Source: Helichrysum umbraculigerum (Eukaryota; Streptophyta; Magnoliopsida; Asterales; Asteraceae). Taken from it: a stretch of DNA of 64,000 nucleotides. Positions 1 through 12,713 of the stretch are shown one piece after another. Positions within the stretch are counted from its first letter, which is position 1; each line of letters starts with the position of its first letter. Where the stretch lies: positions 216,634,250-216,698,249 of the forward strand of contig CATIUR010000001.1 in NCBI GenBank assembly GCA_949592205.1, read 5' to 3'. The translations under genes and the position numbers were made by a program. The notes beneath the pieces were generated by a model. It was not told the origin of the DNA. It ran no database searches and saw only the letters and a list, made by a program, of their open reading frames with translations.

Positions 1-465
1 TTCAGTAATTCCATTTTTATTTGCTTGTTATAATTCAATGCTAACTCCTAAAAACCTTTGAAATTTTGAAATTGATCGATCGATTGATGAATATATGACG
101 TCAGATATCTAGGGCTAGATCTTCAGATCTGGCCTCTGTAAATTCATACTGCGTGCAGTTTGTGGATCTAAAATGAATATGTGTGTGAATATTTTTATTT
201 TTAACGTTTCGGGGCAGATGTCAACTGACTCTGGACACTGGGATTTTTTTGGGATGTAAATTTTTTATTCTTGTATTAAATGCGATAAAAAGTTGATTGT
301 AGATCCGGCAAATAAACGGTTTACTTTGCCACAAGGATAAGCTTAGTCATTCTCCATTAGACATTTTGGGCAACTTTTTTAGCATCATAATCCATCTTTT
401 TCTTATACTCCATTAAGAGTGCTCCAATTTAGGTCTTATAAATAAATAATATATGTAAATGTAAA
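1..465. other. AT-rich flank, no gene seen
   Basis: This stretch lies left of the first Helitron-like element. I see no coding exon, repeat array or RNA gene in it. It is AT-rich with short homopolymers only. It may be older intergenic DNA or part of a larger element cut by the window edge. Confidence 0.5.
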
Positions 466-1829
466 TCTCTTCTCTTTAATATATTATAATAGAGTGTATA
501 TTAGGTTGTCATTATTAATTTAGGCAATACTAATCTAATCCCAACCCTCCATTAATTAACTCTTTTAAATTATAACCGTTGATAATCTTCAATAAAAATG
601 ACAACCTAAATAGTAAATGTATGTTCCTCAAAAGTCCTAATTGTCCCTTCCTAAATATTACAAATTTATTTAATTCAATTAAATTTAGGTTAATTTTAGG
701 GGGGAAAAAACCCATCAAAAACATATATTAAAAAACGTTTTTTGCTAAAAAATTATATATAATAAAAAATAAAAGCTCATCCTCATCCTCATTAGAATAC
801 GATCAGAAAACCAAGCCCTGCTCCACATCACTTTCTTCTTCTTCTATGTTTTTAAGAACTTTCTCTCAAAAATATGCTCTTCTACACAAACCCTAATATC
901 TTTTAATTTCAGTTCAAATAGTATTTGTGTAACCATGGCGGCTGTACAATTGAAAGCAATCGTTTAAACATCGATTTATGATCTGTTGATTACAACCCCG
1001 TTCATCCCACTACCGGCCAATATTTCGGGATCAAAAGGTTAGGGTTTTTACATTTATATACAATTGAATTGAATTATTTAATTGTATATAGATAGATGTA
1101 TACTACTACGGATGTATTTTAGGTTCTGATTATATTGCTAACCTTCAAATTCGATTTATATAAGCATTATAACGGAAACAAATCGCAGTTTAACACATCC
1201 TTCATAACTCTGTTTGACCCCTGATACTACCATTAATCTCGATTTGCATTTAGGTTCTTAAATCTACGGATTCATGTGCTTCTGTTTCTAATCGACAAGA
1301 ATCATTGTGTTTTTGGGTTATGATATGTATTTAGGATTCCAAGGACCTCACGATTGTATCATATGTTGGCTTATTTTCGTTTGTGTAGTTATCACCCGTG
1401 TTTAGTTGTTATTTCGTCTTGAATGTCTATTAACTAGGTCCAGTGAAATGTATTCAAGGATTGATGAAGATGGAACTTTTGGTGTTCTATCTCTTGAATG
1501 GAAAATGAATCATGTAACCGTTATTACATTCTTTGTTTAATATATTCAATGGTAAGCTTGTGAATGTGCTTCAATTTAAAAACTTTCATGAAAAATAATA
1601 CCTTTCTTGTGGAATTAAGTGGCTTATGTTTGTTAACAGGGGTTGGTGGATCATGAGCTCTAATGTAATTAGCTTCTAATTAAATTTCTAAGCTTTAAAT
1701 TCGATTTATTGCTTTCATTGTTATAACTACCATTACCACTAGCTCCATATATCTTGTAACTTGCGGTAGTCATGTTTCATTTCTTGATCTGCAGTTCTCT
1801 TACTGTTTATAACAATCTAAGTGTAGACC

Positions 1830-2416
1830 ATGGGACTGTGTGAAATGCTCTGTTTGTTGGGGTGGTTGGCTATTGTATATGCAGAGGTAATTCTTTTCCT
1901 CGTCACTGTTTTTTTAACATACATCTTAGTGATGTTCTCACTCATGAGAATTTCTCTTTCGAAACACAGTTTTTGTTGTATTACCAACAACATGCTCCAG
2001 GGTGAGTTTGGTCACAAACACATGCTATCACATAACCATGGCTTTTGAAGAGTTGATTTCATCTCATTGATGATGTTCATCAGTAATCAGGTTTCTTGGC
2101 TGCTTGGTGTTGGAAGGGTACTGATAGGATATGGGATTGGTGTTATCTCATACGTGGTAATTCAAGATGATCCTCATTCTGTTACAATAATCAGTTTCCT
2201 TGACTTCTGAAAGGAATAAGCTTTGAATTACTGAACAGGTTCCGGTTTATATAGCAGAAATAACTCTTCAAAACCTTCATGGAGCATTTACCGTTGTTAA
2301 TCAGGTAATAGCAAACTGTGTTAACTCATAAGTTCAGATCAGATGTCTAGACTGACTGCATTCAGCACCGTTTACAGGTGATGTTAACTATTGGAATGTC
2401 TGCAATGTTTCACTAA
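1830..2416 (+). pseudogene. ERD6-like sugar transporter gene fragment (captured)
   Basis: Four short exons separated by GT-AG introns encode part of an MFS monosaccharide transporter of the ERD6-like group, whose members move sugars across the vacuolar membrane. Exon 1 (about 1830-1885) reads CLLGWLAIVYAE. Exon 2 (about 2098-2156) reads LLGVGRVLIGYGIGVISYV. Exon 3 (2239-2304) reads VPVYIAEITLQNLHGAFTVV and then NQ. Exon 4 (from about 2379) reads VMLTIGMSAMFH and runs into a stop. The order and phase match transmembrane helices 3-5 of the family, including the GR...TGYGIG and PVYIAEI motifs. The N-terminus and at least the last seven helices are missing, so no working transporter is possible. 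It sits inside the Helitron-like element at 466-7135. Confidence 0.8.
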
Positions 2417-3274
2417 ACATGGATGACAATGATACTTTAAACAACAAGTCCGTATATGCCTTGAGTTTTTTGTTTTTTTCCTTATGTCAATGTTATCAAT
2501 TAGTCTTTGAAACCATGGTAAAATTTATGCAGGTTGAATGGATGCATATAAGAAACTGGTTTGACTATCTCGAGGTCACATATTTTGGATAGGTTGCCTT
2601 CCGGGTAACTCTTTAAGTGTTTTAGAATCATATATTTGGGTCAAGTAAGTGCGTTAGAATCTCGCAAAGAGGGCTACTACAAAGTGTATCTCAATCACAG
2701 TTTTTTGTGGATGTGTATTTTTTATAATTAATATGTATTCAATGAAATGCCAGAACGTAAATAAAGAGCAAGGTGAATGATTCTGTAATGGTTAAAAAGG
2801 TACACTTTATAATTAATTTCATTTCCTTAGCATAAATTTATTATTTATGTATGTAACTATGAACATGATAAGGCTTATAAAAGATGTTTTAAGGAACTAA
2901 TATTAATGTACACAAACTATGCAGATGGATTCTTGTGCAATGATTCACGTGTATTCAAAATCACATAAAATGTATGAGATTGTATTTGCAACACCAATTT
3001 TGTGTGATTAAAGATTTTAGGTGATCTTTAGGCTCATATGGTGGCTTAATGATAGTATTTTTTCAATTATGGGTTAGATTTAGTATTACTCATGGTAACC
3101 TTAAACTTACATGTGTTTCAAGTTTGCAATTCAGTTCGTGATGGTTCACCAGATGGGCACTATCTGACTGAACAATTATTACTTTCGAGTGGCATTTACT
3201 TTTGTTTCAAAAAGACAAAGTAATGAATCAAATAGGTTTTGACTTGGCTGATATATGATACTTTCATTTCATAG

Positions 3275-3772
3275 ATTTGCAGCCTTTTTGGCCCATGTAA
3301 CATACGATCGTCAACTTTTGGTGCCAGTTCAAGGAACACGACAAAGGTACTAGATTTTACTCTTTATATTACGCGTCAACTATTGGTGCTGCAAATTTTT
3401 GAAAGATTGATTTACCGGTTGCAAAAGGTTACTCTATGTCAAGGCGAGCCTTTATCGTTAGACCATATGAACATGAATTTCTCCTACTTGATTATCCTAG
3501 CCACCAAAGGCAGCTCTTACCTCTCTAGCAAAGACGTAAGTGAGATATATGAATTTTTATGTTTGTTTCATAACCCTCCATCAATTTTGTTGTTTTTTTG
3601 CAGGTATGCTCTGAGCTTTGTTTCTAACTATCTGAAGATGATATATGTCAAAAGAACTCTTGAATCAATTAAAACCGTACATGTCTCTACCACACCATCA
3701 GATAAAGTCATCAGCGAAGACTTGAAAAGCAATTGGGATCATAAGAGGACACATTCTCCATGCCATCTTTGA
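3275..3772 (+). pseudogene. ACX2-like acyl-CoA oxidase gene fragment (captured)
   Basis: Exons match the middle of a plant peroxisomal long-chain acyl-CoA oxidase, the first enzyme of fatty-acid beta-oxidation. The clearest exon ends at 3535 and reads SRRAFIVRPYEHEFLLLDYP followed by SHQRQLLPLLAKT. The next starts at 3604 and reads YALSFVSNYLKMIYVKRTLE. The splice splits the codon AC|G and restores the expected T-Y-A-L sequence, which supports a genuine intron (3536-3603). An upstream piece near 3275-3347 reads RFAAFLAHVTYDRQ and is more diverged. After 3690 the frame drifts from the family. The FAD-binding start and C-terminal domains are absent. This is a decayed capture, not a functional oxidase, and is co-linear with the transporter fragment upstream. 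Confidence 0.75.
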
Positions 3773-3939
3773 TGAATCTGGTGAATATTAAATTATACAG
3801 TTACATGATCAAAGTTAGCAATTTATTTTATATACAATTAGTAGGTTTATAAGTAAAAGTTGCCTAAAGTGATGCTATTTTTATATTTAACTAATGTTAC
3901 AAACGAAGTTTTGGTTAAGTGGGAAAAGGGCAAGAATAG

Positions 3940-4110
3940 CAGACAAAAAGAGGGAAAATGCTATGTGAAATCTGAGGGCGCTCATGCAAAGTACCTGGAG
4001 CTTCTTGCTTCATGATTGAAGGAGCAAAGAAAGAAACGCAGTGTGTGTTTAGCGAAGAAAAGATCAAGGCTTTCTGCTGCCTCTAATCCTTATATTGCGG
4101 CATATGGTAA
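3940..4110 (+). other. Exon-like segment of unknown origin
   Basis: The segment reads EGAHAKYLELLAS, a stop, then LKEQRKKRSVCLAKKRSRLS and AASNPYIAAY, ending at a GT that could be a splice donor near 4106. It looks like a degraded exon of a third captured gene because it is basic, codon-like and followed by a donor. I do not recognise the family. Confidence 0.3.
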
Positions 4111-4530
4111 GAAATTAACAATGCATTTTAGTGTTTTACCATATTGGCAGAGTAATTTTGTGGCAACAAGTATTCGGTCACCCAACATGACTTGTTTTGA
4201 CCTGCAAAAAAATATTGCCTATTCTGGGCCCATCGTTTTGCTACCTGACCCATCCTTATAATTTGTAGTATATTCTTATGGAGTAGTTTGTGTTTGAAAT
4301 ATGATCACACTAATAGATTAGTACAATAATCATGTTGTTTTTTAGAAAATTTATTATATTAGTTGTGCCTAAAATACACATATTAGGCGACTTTTGACCC
4401 GTACGGTCCATTTGAGCTGTTTCTTTTTTGCTTTAATATAGCCAGTTGACCCGTTGTAGATTAAGCATAACTGGAATTAATCAATTTATAACTAAACAGG
4501 TCAAAACAAGTGTTGAATTTACTGGAATCA

Positions 4531-4696
4531 ACCAATATATATATATACACAAGTGTTGAATTTACTCCATTCCTTGATATTGTGTTACTTCTTGTCTCCT
4601 TAGATTAAGCATAACTGGTATTAACCAATATATATATATACACAAGTGTTGAATTTACTCCATTCCTTGATATTGTGTTACTTCTTGTCTCCTTAG
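4531..4696. repeat. Direct repeat, two 73-bp copies
   Basis: Two identical 73-bp copies, 4531-4603 and 4624-4696, are separated by 20 bases that partly repeat sequence found near 4460. Each copy contains an (AT)n stretch and ends CTCCTTAG. This is a local tandem duplication inside the Helitron-like element. Confidence 0.85.
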
Positions 4697-5756
4697 TTAC
4701 CATCTGAATACAACCAGAACTTACTTGAGGCTGATCCAATTTTACTTATAAAAAATGATTTTAAATCAGTTTCTTATAGATTTTTTGTATCTAGGTTCTT
4801 ATCATAATTCAATGTAAAATAAGTGGTTAATGATAAAGCAACTGATAAAGCATTATGTTTATGGACCCAACTATAAATAACCTGGCTTATAGTTGGAATG
4901 GAAATACTATTTTTGCTAAACATATCATGATGAATAGTGATGATAGAGTTGGTCAATGCGTTAAGGTGATCAAATGTTTGTTCTTGATTTCAATCATCTA
5001 TAAATGGGTCGTGTTAGATTGTACTTCGTTTATAACGGGGCTGTCTTAGATTATACTTGTAGTTATGTGTGTATACACATGTTTACATGTATCCTATGGT
5101 CGATTCATTTGGCTATTATGTTTTGAATAGCTTGAAGTGGTTTTATAAATTAGTATTTGTTGCCCCAGACACTAAATAGATTGGGAATCCATTGTAACCC
5201 ATTATTATGGGTAACTTTGCTAATTATCTGACCTACAAATGCCTTGAATTTTGGTTGCTTCTGATCATGTTTTATGTCTTCTTCGTGGATTGAATTATCT
5301 CAGAGACAATCAAAAGGTTAGTTAATGATATTTATTTCCCATTTATTTCAACAAATAATATTAATGTGGAACACCATGATGGAAGTCGAATTGATATGTA
5401 ATAAGGCGAAGGGGACAATGACGGAAAGTCAGAAATGATTATTTTTGTGGTGATCCTGGTTATCTTACATGTGAGGTGACCAACATGGGTTATCTTCAAT
5501 TAGACACATAGTAAAGAACCATACGATCCCAAGCTTGAGAGAATTAATGAGTTTTTTAAGTCACAACTTTCTAGGATTGGTAAATGAATTTCCCGTTTCT
5601 AAATGTTAATTTTGAAGATATATCGAGTGAAAGCTTTAAATGGTGTATTAGATAAAAAGTTATGTGCTTTTGCAGTATATTTCGTGTGCAGCTGATTAAC
5701 AATAACATTTATATGTGTTTCTAAAAAAAGTATACTTTTTTTACAGGTATGCATTG

Positions 5757-5867
5757 TTTAAGTTATGGAACAAATGCTTCAGTTGCTCTATTCTTGTAGG
5801 ATTCCAGCAGAGGATGTTGACTTCATCAATTCTGATGGGAAGACGATAAACAAGCCACTATCAGAGG
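5757..5867 (+). other. Exon-like segment of unknown origin
   Basis: After an acceptor-like TTTTTTACAG near 5746, an open stretch reads RIPAEDVDFINSDGKTINKP and LSE, ending at AG|GTTGG near 5867. Spacing and base composition look exonic. I cannot name the gene. It lies in the same orientation as the other captured fragments of the element. Confidence 0.3.
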
Positions 5868-7109
5868 TTGGCTTACGTGCTTATCATATACATAAAATGA
5901 ACTTCAGCGTTTACTGTAAAGTATCTATCCATTTCCATGTTTTTAACTTTTGTCAGCTTTTGACTCAATTATCAAGCAAATCCACGAATGACATTATCTT
6001 AGACAAATTTAATTCTGGAAAAAGTGTTTCTTTCACATGTTTTGTTACCCATCCCGTCCGATCAACTGATCTCACCACCTCTAAAGACAACATCTTGATA
6101 TATGTGTTGAGGCTTTTTACCTCATATATATGAAAAACATTCTTGTCACTCTTGAAATTAAAAAAGCTACCTTTTTGACACTCAAATCTTTGAATGAAAC
6201 CGATTTTGGAGGACGCATGCATTTTAAAAAGACTTTCAGCGACTTTTCTTATATTCCCCTTTTAACTATTTTTACTGGCATGTTTAGAATTAAAGACAAC
6301 CCAAATCAACCCACTTTTTATGTGAACGGGTTGAAATTCCCATCTATTTTATGTAGCTTTTGAGTCATGCAATTATGGTTCTACTCATTGCTCATGTTTT
6401 CCATGTAGACAGGATGCACAGATAATGACATTTAAAGGGACGGTCAAATTACTCGCTCTGGTGTGGTTAGCTTTCAGATTCATTAAAGACTCCCGTAACT
6501 TTTCTACCTACAAGTTGAAGTAAACTCCTTAACGATCTGAATATATTGTGTGTTTTTTTTTTCTTTTCGAGCAGCAATACAATAAAAATAAGTGTGTAGT
6601 CTCAAGTTATCATTAGGAGAGTATACCATGTAGTGCACCGTATATACCTTGAAATATTATAGCATCCTCGTGAGTTAAAAATTTTGGTATCATGACTGCC
6701 AGTTTTATATTAAGAAATTTGTATGTAAGTTGACTTTATTGAACATGCCTTGCCAAAAGGAGTTGATTCTAGAGAGTCCAGCTCTCGAATTTCAGGATGC
6801 ACTTCATTCAACTTAGTTCAATGGTTGTCACTACATCATGATTATCTGTAAATCAAAGGACGGTATACACAGGATACATTCAAAGGAACAACACTTACCC
6901 TATTCCATTTTCACTAAAAAAGAAAAAGCCAGTCAAACCTTGCATATAAATCATATCCACAATATCAAGTTATCAACCCCACAAATATGACAACTTAATA
7001 TTACTTAATAAAATAACAATATAGTCAACTGGAACGATATGACAACTAAAAAAATTATGTAATAAAATTGAAATATAATATAAATTTAATATTAAAATCA
7101 TGTGTTAGT

Positions 7110-7135
7110 CCGCGAATTCGCGGGTTATAATCTAG
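7110..7135 (+). other. Helitron 3' terminus (hairpin + CTAG)
   Basis: The palindrome CCGCGAATTCGCGG (7110-7123) is followed by TTATAAT and CTAG at 7132-7135, with host T at 7136. This arrangement is diagnostic for Helitron 3' ends. Confidence 0.8.
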
Positions 7136-7778
7136 TTTTAATATTATTGGAGGAGCCTTAATACGTAAACATTTTGACTTTTCTTTCGTTTGACTTAATC
7201 TTGCCCGTTAAATGTGTTAGTTAAATAAATATGAACCGTTGATTTTGATTATCATGATTGTTTACGTAATATGTCATTTTTCGTCATTTGATTTTACTGT
7301 ATTGCCCTTGTCGGTTGCGACTTTTTAGGGAGTCAATTAAATTAAAGTTTAAATTTAAATTTAAATTTTACATAAAACAAGAATATTGAAACGATTTTTT
7401 TGAAAAGTAGATTTTATCCACATGTTTAAGTATTTTAAATTTAGAAAAAAAAAAAAAGACTTTAGAAAAGGATATTCTATCCACATGTTTAACTTTTTTC
7501 AATTTTTAAAAAAAAAAAGATAAAGATAAGGAGGAAAAAAAAATGAAGGAGATTTATGTGTGAAACCTTCATCCAACAAACTTCCGTAGTATCATTGTCA
7601 AACTCAGATCTTAACAAACTTTAGAGGATCTCTCGCTTCCATCATGAATCCCCTTTTAATTTTTAAATTTAAAATCCCAATTTATTCCGGCCCCATGAAT
7701 TCATTTTATATAAGTACATCAATTTTAATTTTCAAAATCATCTCATATACAGATTCAGAGAAAACACCACCTTCAAAG

Positions 7779-7931
7779 ATGGAAGCTGTAGGATTTACAC
7801 CATTGAATGTGATTGATGTTGAAAGGCATGATTGGAGCATCCGTGTTAAGGTACTGATGGTCCGGAAACAGTGCTACACCAACAATCCTACAAAACTAGC
7901 GTCAATGGAGATGATCCTTATGGATCAAGAG
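7779..7931 (+). pseudogene. RPA-like (replication protein A, OB-fold) first exon
   Basis: The ATG at 7779 opens a 51-codon exon reading MEAVGFTPLNVIDVERHDWS then IRVKVLMVRKQCYTNNPTKL and ending SMEMILMDQE before a GT donor (7932). The pattern W-x-IRV-K-V ... N-P ... S-M-x-M-I-L-x-D is the start of the plant RPA70-like OB-fold family (DUF223 type) often carried by plant Helitrons, where it is thought to bind single-stranded DNA during rolling-circle transposition. I could not find the following exons, so it is probably a remnant. A host RPA-like gene captured by a Helitron is the alternative. Confidence 0.6.
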
Positions 7932-8387
7932 GTATACACATTAATTTACTCGATTTTAACATCTTATCGTATTCATAAACCTAAATATGTGTGCAAAAAT
8001 TGAAATTAGATTGATGTGTTCAGTTTTAAAGATTGATTATTATGATTACGAGCCTGTTGAAATGGTTTGAAGGCTACATTGTTTTAAACAATTTTGATAT
8101 TTCACGGTGACTTTCGTTTTAGAGCATATATCAATTTGTATGTTGCTTATTTTTCATTACAGAGTATTCTGTTTATAATTACTTGGGTATCCGTGATGAT
8201 TTTTAAATGTGACATTGTACTAACCTTTATATTCACCTTAAGTATTCGGTTATCGTTTAATATTGATTCAATTTCAACTCATCTGGATATATTATACTTT
8301 ATACTTTATACTTTATTATTAGTATTATTAATATTAATATTATTATTATAGTCTCATGCAAAAAAGAAGAAGGTCCAATCGATATAT

Positions 8388-9093
8388 AAATACTATCTTG
8401 TGATTTTAAAACTTTCAAGGTTTTTAATGTGTGTCCACAAACGTATCTCATGTATCCTGACTACCGTTAATTGGTGTGTATTTGTATACACGTATTGCTT
8501 TGGGAACAAATTAACCTTTTCTGAAATTTTAAAACTGATGCTGTGTATTTGTATTCTGATGTGTGCTAAGTAAAACTCAAATTGTAAACTGAAAGTATGG
8601 TTGGACGTTGTTAAACTGATGTAAGCTTTGAACAAAAAGGATGTGTCTAAGTGGTTGAAAAGCACCTCGCAAAACAGACTGTTTGTGGTTTTTTTTTCTT
8701 TTTTTCTAACTTGCAGCAAACAAAATGTTTATTTCCATTTTTTAAGGCCTTTACAATTACACGAGTGATGTGTATTATAGTTACTTTAAAATAGTACCTT
8801 CAAGAATGTCAACTTCTCTTCCTTAAGGTATAATATATGTATAGGTTTGAAAGGTTTACAGAGTACTTTGCTGTTCTTCAAAACATCTGTTCCGTTTCAA
8901 TATTAAGCTAAATACTATCTTGTGATTTTAAAACTTTCATGATTTTTACTGTGTGTCCACAAACCTATCTCATGTATGCTGACTACTGTTAATTGGTGTG
9001 TATTTGTATACACGTATTGCTTTGGGAACAAATTAACCTTTTCTGAAATTTTAAAAGTTTAAAACTAATGCTGTGTATTTGTATTCTGATGTG
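8388..9093. repeat. Dispersed direct repeat, about 180 bp, two copies
   Basis: The segment at about 8388-8562 recurs at about 8910-9093 with several substitutions and a small insertion. Both copies contain the shared string GGTGTGTATTTGTATACACG. They are about 522 bases apart and in the same orientation. No coding content is evident. Confidence 0.8.
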
Positions 9094-12000
9094 AATGTGT
9101 AGGGTGTGTGTATTTACATATATGTATGATCAGCTGTTAAGATGATGAGAATTTCTTTCGTAATGTGTTTGTGGCTTGACCGTTTTTGTCAAATATCATT
9201 AGGTACTATAAACATGACTAATTTTAACTGTGTCAACCTGTGTATTTGTTGTGTATGATGTTTAGAAGGCGTATGATTTAATATCAGAAGTGGCTACCTT
9301 TGATCCGTTAAAAGACCATGCTTAAATCGGGGTTTTCAATTTTTGTTTTTATCCTTCTCGATTATTGATTTAATGCGTATTGTTTTTATTTGATCTGAAA
9401 TTGGTGCAACCCACTTGATCCATCTGTACCCCGTTGTTTATTGGTATGGTTTATTGTACATATTGTACATAAATATCAACAAGTTATAATGTTATTTATA
9501 ATAAACTCTGCATATCTCTTATATCGTTTACACCTCACAAAAAATTTCAGGTCTCAAAAAGGGGGAAATCAGATTTTGAAGCAGAGTTGCAAGCGCTTGG
9601 TGAATAAGAAATACGCAATTTCAGGAGTTTTTAGCATCTAGAAAGATCAGTGGGCTTCATGTAAGATTGCATTATTACTCTAATTTTGCCGACAATCGAG
9701 GTAAATGTTTTTTGTTACTGCAGTTGTGACTCTTCTTGACATGTATAGCTCAATTGTTCAGCATCTTTCGTATCTTTGTCCAAGAAGTAGCCGAATTGCC
9801 TTTAGTAGCAATAAGTACTAAATGTCATGGATTGGTCAGGTTGAAGCGTGATTCTTTATTTTACCCGAATTGACCCATGCCTAATTAACTGCGTTGAATT
9901 GCCAGTTGCCACTTATGATTTTTTGTGTTCTGGAAGAGTTTTCTGCTGATGAAACTAAATCCACATGGACCAAGAAGTATAGGTGTGAAAATATGTATGA
10001 TGTACAAGTGTGCCCTTTTCATTTCAACTTTTTAGTACCATTCTTTTAGCGATGGCCATATGGGTGGGTTAGGTTACAAGTTTAGATAAAAAAACGCTTG
10101 AATCTGGTCAACCTACTTATTTCAAGTAATAAGATCCATGGGCTGATGGTTCTAAATGATGGACCTTACTGTCTAAACTCTTTACATGAACCAAATTGGG
10201 TTGTGGGTTATATCAGAACAAGGGACATCCCATTATCACATAGAAAGTGAGTCATGCCCTTGTCTGTGGCAACACTATTGCTTTCAAAACAGTTGAACAA
10301 ACTCCATTGACTGCTTTTTTATGCTGCAAATCTGATCCTAGGTTGCATACACTTTCGAGTATGGTGAAACTAATTTGCTGATCCTTTTTGTCTCTAGCAT
10401 GAAGAATAACATTTTTTATGCACATGTTGTGTTCTTAATATATTTTTAGACTTTGGACCGACTGCACAACAGCTCTTTCTAACCATATGGATGTTGATAA
10501 GGTAGGTAACTAACATGTACGTTCTTATGTCATGTTCATTATCAGAGGTGGCAATTTCGACCCGTTTACTAATGAGTGGATTGTTGTGAACGGGTGTGTT
10601 TCAGCTTTAACCAGTCAAATAACCAAGGTTAAACTTATCGTAAGGAAACAAGTCAAATATGTTTCACAATGCCAAATGCCCTAAAGTTCAGTTCTACCTT
10701 AAATGTCTTAGATAATTTAACTCGATAAGTTGGATTATTATTGAAATATACTTAAATCATTAGATTATATGTTAAAACAAGTATTGTTTTGAATGCAAGG
10801 ACTGAATTGGGTTTGATTCAGTGAACTGATATTCCAAAATTAATAATGTACACAATTATTTGCTTGAATGTGTAACTCAATTTGTTTCATGTCCACTGTT
10901 TCAGAGATGCGAAGCAAAGTGTCCGAGTGCAATGGTAGGTTTTACATCTGTTATATAAACTAACATATTCAAATATCATCTATTTAATCGAAATTACATT
11001 ATATCATCTTTTGTTTCTTAAGAGTCTACAAATATGGTAGATAACTTGATTCACTTAAACATCAAGAGTCCAAGTGAGATACCATTGTTGACATCACTTC
11101 AAGAGACGTTTGATCCTGGCTCTATATTGTCGTGCAACCAGTACTTGCTTAAGGTTGGTTTTTAACCTTTATTATCATTATGGAACTATGGAAATGCATT
11201 TATTAATTCTGTTGTTGATTACTATATTCAAGTGTTTAAAATTATCTCTAGGCGGGTACTCTAATATCATGTCTAATGTGTTGAATTGGCTTGTGAAACA
11301 GGGGTTGTTCTGACTTCTGAAATACAAATACAGTGACTTCGTAGAGATAGAGTTTTTCAACAGTAAGATAGAAGCGGAAAATTATTTGATTCAATAGTTG
11401 TTCCGTGTTGATGAACATTCTATTCAGTTTCCTAACTGCGAGTCATCTATCACTCTGGAACAAAGTAAGGTACTATAACGGTCTCTTAACCTCTTAAAAA
11501 TATATGAACATTTTACAAAAATAGACATCAAGAGGTCTATTTATGCCTTTGAGTTCTTTGACACCAAGTTGGAAATTGTTAAGTTTTTCTTGATTATGTT
11601 TGATCATTATACAACAAAATATATGGGTTCACGCATGGCTATTTTTAGTGAAATATATATTCATTTCACTAAGCTTGCATTAGAATTAGTTGTGCTACGA
11701 ACATGTCTTCATCTGCGTTCATTGAACACCCTCAGTGATTAATATTGTTACTTAGCTCCTAACATGGCTGTTACTCCTAGACCATTTTATGATTATGATC
11801 GGGTGAAGGTTAGATCTTTCTTACAAGTTGACATTGAAGCTTTAACATGGTCATTGGTTATAAGCGTAATGGTTATTTTCAATGTTAATGAGGGTAAAAC
11901 TGTAGGATCTTATTTGTTGTTTAATGAGGACCTTATTAAAGTAATGAAAAAGGGTAATTCTCAATTGAGGTTAAGCCATTGTTAACGTAGTATTGGAAAT

Positions 12001-12377
12001 TTATAATCAATAATTCACACTCCTTAATGTTATTGGAGTTTAAGTTTAATATATATGAATTCATAGTTATTATGGAAGCAAAATTATTAAAACTATGTTT
12101 GAATCCAATTTGGCTCTTTATTGAATGTAGGTGTTATGGTTGGTGCGATAGCAGGTGCTCAAATGACGTAGTTTATTGGCCGAAAGTTGGTTTGTATTGT
12201 TTTTTCGAAATTGTGTTTGTGGTTTGGAATAAAAGGTTTTAAGATGGAACTATTGTGCGAATGTAATGAGAATATTAGGGTGATTGAATAAATGTGTTTG
12301 TAGTTTTGGATATTCAAAACATAACTGCAAGGTGCACCGCTAAAGGAAAGTGTTAAAATTTAAAATAATAGATAGAA

Positions 12378-12405
12378 CTAGTTTATAACCCGCAAAAATT
12401 GCGGG
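12378..12405 (-). other. Helitron 3' terminus on the - strand (hairpin + CTAG)
   Basis: On the - strand the stem-loop CCCGCAATTTTTGCGGG (12389-12405) is followed by TTATAAA and CTAG (12378-12381), then T. Layout and spacing match the + strand terminus at 7135. It closes a - strand Helitron whose 5' end must lie to the right, either 29219 or 44328. Confidence 0.7.
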
Positions 12406-12522
12406 TATCTTTTAGGTTACACTATTGTTGGTGGTACGCGAACAATACTTATACGTAGTTTAGTTGACGTTATACATAGCTTAAAATGCATTATAAATAA
12501 ACGAAAAGCATCCACGAAAAAG

Positions 12523-12713
12523 ATGCTACGGGTCTGTAAAAGGGAGTATCAGGTTAGGTTAGCACATTCGTATGATAAAGCATGGCGTGAATATGCTGGT
12601 TCAGCGTTCAAAGGAGAAGTTTGGTCATCGATATGTGACTTCTATGGATTTAAATATGGCCAACTTTTGATATTATCCTATATTTCGAAGGGTCGATTTG
12701 ATTTAACACTACC

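Larger units (their letters stand above)
466..7135 (+). mobile_element. Helitron-like element with captured gene fragments (ERD6-like and ACX2-like)
   Basis: The right end has the classical Helitron 3' signature. A perfect 14-bp palindrome (7110-7123, core GCGAATTCGC) is followed 8 bases later by CTAG (7132-7135), and the next host base is T. The left end is inferred: TCTCTTCTCTTTAATATATT begins at 466 after an A, matching the TC start and A/T insertion rule of Helitrons. Inside are intron-bearing fragments of at least two unrelated host genes, both on the + strand, which is the usual layout of plant Helitron captures. No Rep/helicase gene was found, so the element would be non-autonomous. 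The 3' end is well supported; the 5' end is less certain. Confidence 0.6.
7136..12377 (+). mobile_element. Helitron-derived composite region, boundaries unclear
   Basis: The first 200 bases after the 7135 terminus resemble the 5' subterminal region of the preceding element: both contain AACCGTTGAT followed by a TTGCCC or TTGTCC motif. This suggests a second related Helitron starting at or next to the first one's 3' end. The region holds an RPA-like first exon (7779-7931) and a 180-bp direct repeat (8388/8910). From about 9100 to 12377 I find only possible exon-like islands ending at GT donors (for example near 10500, 10935 and 11150). I could not assign these to a family. No + strand 3' hairpin-CTAG end was found before 12378, so the element's extent is uncertain. 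Confidence 0.4.

Noticed and set aside
10541..10640. GAGGTGGCAATTTCGACCCG string typical of some hAT MITE ends
   Set aside because: No complementary end or 8-bp duplication was found nearby, so an element could not be delimited.
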